Shown: positions 57,376 through 64,000 of the stretch, piece by piece
Numbering within the stretch: position 1 is the first letter of the stretch
Layout of the letters: the number at the start of each line of letters is the position of its first letter
DNA from: Stereocaulon alpinum
Taxonomy: Eukaryota; Ascomycota; Lecanoromycetes; Lecanorales; Stereocaulaceae
Direction of reading: 5' to 3'
NCBI GenBank assembly: GCA_018257865.1
Contig: JAEUBA010000008.1
Location: 248,001-312,000, forward strand
Length of the DNA: 64,000 bases
The notes under the pieces: generated by a model
Seen by the model: the letters and a program-made list of their open reading frames with translations, nothing else
What the model was told of the DNA's origin: nothing
Databases searched by the model: none
Translations under genes and position numbers: made by a program

Positions 57376-58633
57376 TCAATCACTCTCCTCCTCCTCCCCA
57401 CTACTCCCACTCCCACTCGCCGAACCCGGATCATCCTGATGCCCCAGCGCGAACGCCTCCCTCTCCACAGAACTCAGCCTCCTCCCTTCATCCGGATACT
57501 CATCCTCATCCTCCTCCTCATCCTCCTCTTCATCATCTTCTTCTTCCCGCTTCCCCTGCCTCAAATTATACATCGAGCTCTCTCCCTCCGCCCCCTCTTC
57601 TGCCTCCTCAGCCTCGTCTGGTGCATCAAATTCCTCATCCTCTTCTTCTTCTTCTTCTTCGCCACTATGTTGCCCAAGCTGCTCCCGTAACTGCTCGCTC
57701 CCATCCCCAACCTCCGGACTCATCGTCGTCACTTCTTCACCACCTTTACTTCTCCGTACTCGTTTCGCTGCGCGCTCTTCACCCCCCTCGCCTCCACTAA
57801 GCGTAGTATCGGCCCCTCCTTCTCCTCCCTCCCCATCCCCTTTCTTCCCAGTCTTCTCTTCTTTGACTTTCCTCCTATATTCATTCCTCTTCCCCGTCTG
57901 CACCTCGTTGAATTTCCGTAATTCAGCATCTACGCGCGGAACGAAATTCTCGAATTCGAGATCGTGGAGGGCTTCGAGGACGGCGCCGGGGGGGATGGTG
58001 CGGTAGGATTTCGAGGATTGGTTGGATTCATGTGCGCTGGGTTGTGTTCGCGTCAGCTTGTTCAACATTATGTAGAAGCACGCTGGATATGGAGACGGAG
58101 AGTGAGGGAGTTGGGACATACGCTTGAGCCAGATAATTGATAAAAACCGTAGCACCCTTGCTCAACGCGAGTACCGCGTCTTTATGTAAACTCGTATTCG
58201 GCGGCAGCACGCCCTTGGCCAGTCTCTGCACCATGGTACGTGGTAGCGATAAATCCTGCCCGATGAAATCATTCTTAGTATAAGCAAACGGTACTACCCA
58301 GGGAGCATGATCGTCATCCTTGTCATCCTCGTCATCTTCCACGACTAAGGGATTGTCATGGGAGCCAATTGCGGGCCCATAGGCAGCCAAAGGGGAAGAA
58401 GGCAGGGAAGCGCACAGTATGGAAGGGGAGCTGGTCATTGGCACAACTGAGGGACTAAGGGATATTGGATTCACAAAGTTGTGAAATGATTCGAGAGGGG
58501 AACCTGGAGGAAACAGGGAGTAAGAGGATCGGTAGGGTACCTCTATGTTGGTGCCTCCTTCTCGTTCTTTGGTAGGGGTTCCTCCCTCTTCGGTTGCTGT
58601 TGCTTGGGAGATGTTGCTCTTTCGGGGAGGCAT
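57376..58633 (-). CDS. DPB4: DNA polymerase epsilon subunit D (Dpb4, histone fold)
   Basis: Small histone-fold subunit of leading-strand polymerase epsilon, shared in yeast with the ISW2/CHRAC remodeller. The sure parts are the exon join at 58037-58121 (intron 85 bp, GTATGT...CAG) and the fold itself: LPRTMVQRLAKGVLPP, HKDAVLALSKGATVFINYLA, TIPPGAVLEALHDLEFENF. The C-terminus is extremely Asp/Glu-rich, as in the family. The N-terminus is ambiguous. As an open frame the protein has 390 residues, with an unusual 95-residue insert. A 285-bp intron, 58256-58540 (GTACCC...GGGCAG), would remove just that insert and join TNIE to DLSLPRTMV, giving 295 residues and the normal family start. I favour the spliced form: 57376-58036, 58122-58255, 58541-58633. 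Confidence 0.83.
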
Positions 58634-59056
58634 TGCGGAGGGTGTGGGAAGACGGCGACTTCGGAGGCTTGTGAGTGGAAAGGGCGTAGGGTGGGTGTCG
58701 TGTTGATGTAGCAGCAGAAAATTTGAAAGTGTGGATCGATGATGTATATTCGGTGTTGGAGTTGCTGGGTGAAAGTTCTATCAACCGCCTTGAGCGACTC
58801 CCACTAGCGTCATATATTACTTACTGAACGTACACAACGCGTCAATTATAATTCATATCATTACAGAGTGAGCTATGTTGGATTTCGTACGATTGCATTG
58901 ACAGTTGACACGTTCTAAAGGCGTCTTTCACGCGCGTTCCTTCTCATATGCTAGCCCAATCCATTGGATATATATCCTTCTTTACCCACAAACGCTTTCG
59001 ACGTAACCCAGTCGAAGAGCGAAACGCCTTCGCTAATGCAAAACAATATACAATGA
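58634..59056. other. Intergenic region, DPB4 / SLD3
   Basis: About 420 bp between two genes on the same strand, so it should hold the DPB4 promoter and the SLD3 3' UTR. No coding or repeat structure seen. Confidence 0.4.
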
Positions 59057-62009
59057 TCATGAGAGTTCATCAATGTCGTCATCCCATCCTAAAGTAGCAT
59101 AAATAGATGTTCCCGCCTCCTGTTCCCACGACGAAGGTAGATCTGCTGGTAGGATATTATCAAGGGGCTTGTCGTTGGATTGAACCTTGATAGGGGTTGC
59201 CTCAACACCAGACTCCTCGGCTCTGTCGACATGATAGATCGTGCGGCCTCTTGTAGGCGTTTCACGAACATCTGTGTTGCGCGTGTAAGATCTATACGAT
59301 ACCAATACTTCACCGGAGACGCTGGCTGGCTCTGATTCTGGTTTCGGAGGTGAAAGTTGAGGAACCTCAATAACAGATGTGATGACAGCAGACGAGGTGC
59401 TGGGCAGCATTGAGAATTTGGAAAGTCCTCTTGTTGGAGTCTGCTCGGTGCCGGGCAGAAACCAGTCGCCGGACCTCTGTGCACTGCTCTTTGCCAAAGT
59501 GAATGGAGCTCTTTTAGTTGAAGATTGAATTCGAGATACGCTTGAGGGCGGAATGTCTTCCAACTCCTCTGGCGGTGCTGATGCATCTGCCCGAGGAAGT
59601 CGCGGTAGAGCGCCAAATGGATAGCGTTGTCTGTTCTTGCTCGGTGTTGCCATGACCTGCACACCTTGAACGAAATGACTGCGAACAGGATGCTTCGATT
59701 CTACCAAACATTAGTCAATGATGACAGGTTGATATGTAGGAAATTTTTACTCCTTGAATGCGGTCCTGCCACTCTTTTCTCGGCGTCTTCCACCAATTCC
59801 TTAACTGCCATCCGCGCATTAGGCTTCTTCAGTGCGGCGATTGCACTTTGAAGCTCTTGGTCTATCTTCGCCTTCTTCTTGAGCTTGGCGTCCGTGGCCT
59901 GGGACGCTGCGTGCAGATCTACCTCCCGCTGGCTATACCGCTTGTGCATGGCGACTCTGTTCAGTGGTATGGACGAGAGCGAAGTATCGCTTACCTCTCG
60001 TTTCATTTGTGGCAAGACGGAGTCAGTGGCAGAGCGAGGAAGCGACGGTGGTGGCTTTTGAGAAGCTGAGCGCTCATCTGTTAGAACACGCTCCAATGTA
60101 CGTCGTGGTTTCCAAGCTTGTGCACGTGGCACCACTGCGCCTTGCTTCTGCGGCGCTTGAGAAGTAGCCAACCTCATCAACGTTAGGCGTTTTGGTGAGG
60201 CTTGTTTTAGTCCTCCAAGCTTCTGGCAGAGCAAAGTAGTCAACTCCGGTTGGCGAGCAGCATAGCTTGAATGGTCAGTAGGGGATCCAAGCAGGCTTAG
60301 GAAGGACTTACAAAGGAAGCACCACGTCGACACAGAACTGCCGCAAGTGGCCACTCGCAGTACTTTCGTCCACCGCATCTGCGGCATAATGAGGTGTGGG
60401 TTTCTTCCCTTTACTGGACCCTTTCTCTTCATCCGTATTCATGGACTGCCAGATGCATAGCCTATCAACTAGAAGATCTAGGAACATATGAAGATCGAGC
60501 AGCTTCTTGGGCTTTTTCTTCTTTTGCGACTCCTCGTCTCTTTGAGCAAGAACTTCCTTTGCATTTTGCTCGATGGACGGCGTTGTGGAAGGAGCTTCAA
60601 GAGCAAGAACTTCTAGAGCGAGGATGATCTGCATCTGGGTCTCCCTTGCTCGTTGCTCAAGTAAGACCGCTCTTGTTTCTTCCTCTCGAGCATCGGAAAG
60701 ATCGCATGCTGTTGAAGGCCTGTCCCTTGCCAGCCACCACCGCGTGACGCTTACTTCTTCCCCTGGGTATAAGCCATTCTTGCCCACCTTAGTCTTTTTC
60801 GACTTGCGTACTTTCTTACTAAGCGTAGCAACGACTGTTGCGCCTTCGTCTTCGGAAAGGGGTCCAAATGGAAGATCTTTGACCAAAGCTGGTAAGGTTT
60901 CACGGTACTTAGTGTCCATGACCGTCAATGACAGAATAGACATTCTCAGGGATTGGACCAGATGAGACTGGTCGTAGCCGGAGCCGTCATTTGTTTGGAA
61001 AGCAGCTCGCGCTCTAGACAGAGGTCCTTTGGCAAAGTATGCAAGTGAGGTCTGCAAATACAATCAGCCATAAACCAATACACGCAATGTATCGCAGTCC
61101 TACTTTAGACGCGTACAGAGCCTCCTGATATTGTGATTTGATCGTTCTAAGCATCTCCTCTGGCTCTTTCATTTCTTCTTCTACCATGCACTTCAAGACA
61201 TCTTCGGCTTGCTCCAATTGAACGGGTTCTGGAAGATTGTCACTTATAGAACTAGACGGTGCGCTTCTCTGTACGGGTTTTGCCAGGCATAAGCGGGACA
61301 TGAGTGTCTTCTCAGCTCTTAGCGCGCTATTCGGGGCCTCAATGTCAAGCCTAACAGCTGAAGAGTACCACCACTCATCGCTTGGACGTCGAATTTGCTC
61401 CTTGTTCCGCACTCGCTGCGGAAGGTAACAATGCATAGCTCCGGCTTGCAGCCTCTCAAGGAGTTCAAAGGTCACCCATTGTCCCAATTTGCACAGCGCA
61501 TGAATCCCATTTTGCACTCTTTCAACGGCATAGAGTCTGCTGTCACGTGTTGACTGCGCGATCAAGACCATCGGCTGAGCTGACCAACCCTCCTCCTGAT
61601 TCTCCTCCAAACTTTCTATCCGTGCCGAAAATAATTTAGAGCTGCACTGGTCTTTTTTATCGCCTACTAGGTCGAGATATGCTAAAGGTAGACGCGATCG
61701 TGGCAATAGTAGTCTTGGTATTAATTGCTGGGCTCTTGGGGACAGAAGCGAAGGGTGAGCCTGAAAGGGAACTTGTCATTCGCTAGTACCTTCGTCGTAC
61801 CGAGGAGATCACAATACCTGTATATCGAAAGGCGGACCAATCTGCGCTGTATCATCTCTGTACTCGGCATGCTTGCGTTTACGAGAGGTTTGGGAGGGTA
61901 TTCGATTCCTTCCGCGCGTGACCGGAGGCAGCGAGGTGTCAGGGGGCTCGCCGAGTACTGAAACGGGTAGGCACGGCCTCTGTCCATCTGTGGTGGTCAT
62001 TGGAAGCAT
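59057..62009 (-). CDS. SLD3: DNA replication regulator Sld3
   Basis: Replication-initiation factor, a CDK target that brings Cdc45 to the loaded MCM helicase (treslin/TICRR in animals). Five exons, 62009-61818, 61760-61104, 61051-60312, 60265-59751 and 59700-59057; introns 57, 52, 46 and 50 bp; 915 residues. The core Sld3 domain is recognisable: LPRSRLPLAYLDLVG, TSLAYFAKGPLSRARAAF, YRETLPALVKDLPFGPL, ETQMQIILALEVLAL, and FCVDVVLPF-YAARQPEL across a splice. The C-terminal part is basic and disordered, with several S/TP sites (RETPTRGR, TEQTPTRG) that fit regulation by cyclin-dependent kinase. It could start at the next Met, 3 codons on. Same strand and neighbour as DPB4. Confidence 0.88.
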
Positions 62010-62210
62010 TCATTGCATAGTTGCTCGCTCTCTCTCTCCGTATATATTATGTCATGGACCATCGACGCGTGAAGCGCGAGGCATCGAAGGCGGAGGGACT
62101 TCCGCAGCCGAAGTTTTGCCGAGTAGACTATCTTATCTCCGCCAGTCTAGGACTGTCTTAGCCTTAGTGATTTTGTGGAGATAGATGAGGACTAATCCTC
62201 TACCTAGGAC

Positions 62211-62693
62211 ATGTCACGCATTCTGAGTCTGCCTCCGGAGATTAGAGTCCAGATATGCCACGAACTTGTCTCCCTTGGGCCCTACAGCGTACATATAGGT
62301 CCATTATTTGGCAGTAGGCTTGCCTGCTATAGCGACCATAACGTCAATACCGGAATACTTTCTATCTGCAGACAGATGTACGAAGAGCCTAAGTCTATTC
62401 TTTTCAGCCACAACAACTACATCGCCTCGAAGCTCTACATCTACCTTATATCGAGTAGGACCGAAGCCCGCGACGACATACGTCTTGCAATGAAGACCAT
62501 TCCCAATTTGAAGCAGTTCCAATCCATCAAGACCAGCAGTTTGGAAATTGCTTGGTCTCCGAGTTTCTCACTAGATTCCGAAGACGAATTGTTGGCTGCT
62601 CAAAACTGCTTGGATCTGCTCCACAACGAATTGGAGACGATCCGCGCTTTCGTCTCGCAAACAAAGGCAGTGGAGAAGGTTGAGATCATTTAG
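62211..62693 (+). CDS. Hypothetical protein with an F-box-like / 2EXR-like start
   Basis: Single open frame of 160 residues. The opening ILSLPPEIRVQICHELV is like the first helix of F-box or 2EXR proteins, which fungi have in large numbers, and the later SICRQMYEEPKSILFSHN also fits that group. The remainder is not recognised. It is divergent from SLD3, with 201 bp between start codons. Since it is short and has no second line of evidence, the confidence is moderate; it could be a fragment of a longer gene. Confidence 0.55.
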   Translation: MSRILSLPPEIRVQICHELVSLGPYSVHIGPLFGSRLACYSDHNVNTGILSICRQMYEEPKSILFSHNNYIASKLYIYLISSRTEARDDIRLAMKTIPNLKQFQSIKTSSLEIAWSPSFSLDSEDELLAAQNCLDLLHNELETIRAFVSQTKAVEKVEII

Positions 62694-64000
62694 CCCGAGC
62701 TTGTTCCATATGATCGAGAGCACTTGGATCCTTTGAGCAGAGGTCCTGGAGACTATGTTGACTCTGTTCATGGCCACGGAATGAATCGACAATGGAAACA
62801 TGAGGATCACAGGCAGGGAGAGGGCTCCCGTAACGATGAGGAAGGAGCCATAACATGAAGTCTTAATAGACACCGTGAGTATGCCATTGAATCATTTGGC
62901 CCCAAACTCCAGCCCGAAAACGCAGAAGGATATATCCCCTACCCTAAGCTGATCGACTAGACTTAAGTCTCCAATACTAGCGCAGCGGAAAGCAATGTTC
63001 ACCCAGAACTCTGCATGCTTGTCCTATCTGAGCTTGTGTATCTACTACTTCTCCATGACGAAGCGTCCTCCTATTTTGGAGCTGCGTGTCCAATAGGAGT
63101 CATAAGAACTTCCAGTAGATCTTTGTGGGCGATTACTCGTGGCCATCTGAGGAGTCACGCAAGGCCTTCTCATGGTCCTGCAAATTTGACGTTCAGCTGC
63201 ACAGCTTCACAGGCTTCTAGCCTCAGAAAAGGACGATGTTGGCCACCGTTACTGCGCAAACCTAGGTCAGATAATCTAAGACGGGCATTGTTTCGCGTAC
63301 AGGTGATGAAGATATTGCGATGCGCATTTCTGGAACTATGGCTAGATTCTGGGGCCATAAAAGTCTAAGGTTCATCCGTTGCACTCAGTCAATAACTCAC
63401 CCTGCATTTGATTGTTATTTTTCACGGCACCAGCCTTACTTGCGAGATGAAGCCGCCCTCCTGCACTATTGTACAAGGGCCCCTATCAAGCTACCAGCGC
63501 CTCCTGACGGTGTTGACGTATTCCCTCTTTGAGATGACCCGAAGCACAGCAAGTCATCTCCGTTGTGCACAAACCACTTCTCTTTTTTCGTTATCGCGTC
63601 GACCTCGTCGACACACATTTCCACAGTCAACGATTGCAGGTCCGCGTCACTGTTCGGGCTTCATATGATTGGCGTCAAACATAACCGCACATCTTATTGC
63701 TATTGTGCAGATCTCTTACGCTATCCGGGATTCCTCTGTGGGGAGCTGCTTCAGTCATGTGACGTTGTGCTTGTCCACTATGGCATGTGCTAGGACGTTC
63801 GCTGTCTGTCTTGAGACTACCGAAGCACTGTCTAACTCTTGTTTGCCGCTAGGGTCTGCTGTTGCCATATTTGGAAATGTATGGAGATATGTATATCCAC
63901 TGGAGTGTTGACAGATCATTCTTATCCGAGGTCTTGAGACACAGATTCGCAACGTCATTCTACGAGTAAGGCTCTCATTAGTCTTACTATAGCTACTCTA
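62694..64000. other. Right-end region without recognised genes
   Basis: About 1.3 kb to the end of the window. Several overlapping frames of 60-117 codons on both strands show no family resemblance, and I cannot link them by introns. Part of a gene lying mostly outside the window cannot be ruled out. Confidence 0.35.

Noticed and set aside
1..64000. CRISPR arrays, bacterial-type operons, intact transposons, tRNA or rRNA genes
   Set aside because: None seen. The organism is a fungus; I found no reverse transcriptase, transposase, spaced direct-repeat array or convincing tRNA fold by eye, though small RNA genes could be missed without a covariance search.

Overview
The window is nuclear DNA of a filamentous ascomycete (Pezizomycotina). 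The evidence is many short spliceosomal introns (about 45-90 bp, GT..AG, CTRAY-like branch sites), family-specific fungal genes (Med16, Sld3, Nug1, a NACHT-ankyrin protein, DSG-ended laccase) and a fungal-type fused copalyl diphosphate/kaurene synthase. A dothideomycete is my best guess, but the sequence alone does not fix the class. Most exon borders below were worked out by eye from splice signals, reading phase and family similarity, and the phases add up for every model listed as a complete CDS.

Layout. 0-11.2 kb is housekeeping: a Sir2/Hst4-type deacetylase (-), Mediator subunit 16 (+), V-ATPase subunit H (-) and exosome nuclease Dis3/Rrp44 (+). 11.4-28.4 kb is an accessory diterpenoid-type cluster: two related P450s of the ent-kaurene-oxidase kind (-, -) with a rhodopsin-fold membrane protein gene between them, an aldo/keto reductase (+), a secreted FAD oxidase (-), a CYP65-like P450 (+) and a bifunctional diterpene cyclase (+). 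29.3-32.6 kb codes a large coiled-coil protein, and 33.2-37.4 kb a NACHT-ankyrin (STAND/NLR-like) protein with two unusually long introns. 38.5-40.8 kb is a secreted laccase. 42.8-44.1 kb is a secreted protein made of two similar halves. 44.8-47.4 kb is a paxillin-like LIM protein and 49.1-51.3 kb a homeobox factor. 54-62 kb returns to core genes: a HAD sugar/polyol phosphatase, Nug1, Dpb4 and Sld3, then a short unrecognised protein. The rest is mostly intergenic.

How it fits together. In the cluster the cyclase would turn geranylgeranyl diphosphate, via a copalyl diphosphate step, into a tetracyclic or pimarane-like diterpene. The three P450s, the FAD oxidase and the reductase would then oxidise and trim it. 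No GGPP synthase and no recognisable pathway regulator is in the window. The gene set differs from the gibberellin cluster, so the product is unknown.

The main surprise is that the cluster looks recently broken. The cyclase has an in-frame TAG (26501-26503) just after its class II catalytic motif, and the neighbouring P450 has a good 5' splice site but no usable 3' splice site in its last intron. The other cluster enzymes look intact through many exons. This could be early decay, strain polymorphism, or sequence error. Other points of interest are a 52-bp-arm inverted repeat in a divergent cluster promoter, simple and tandem repeats (23-G run, 9-bp minisatellite in a laccase intron, 11-bp x4 upstream of MED16), and the expanded introns of the NLR-like gene.
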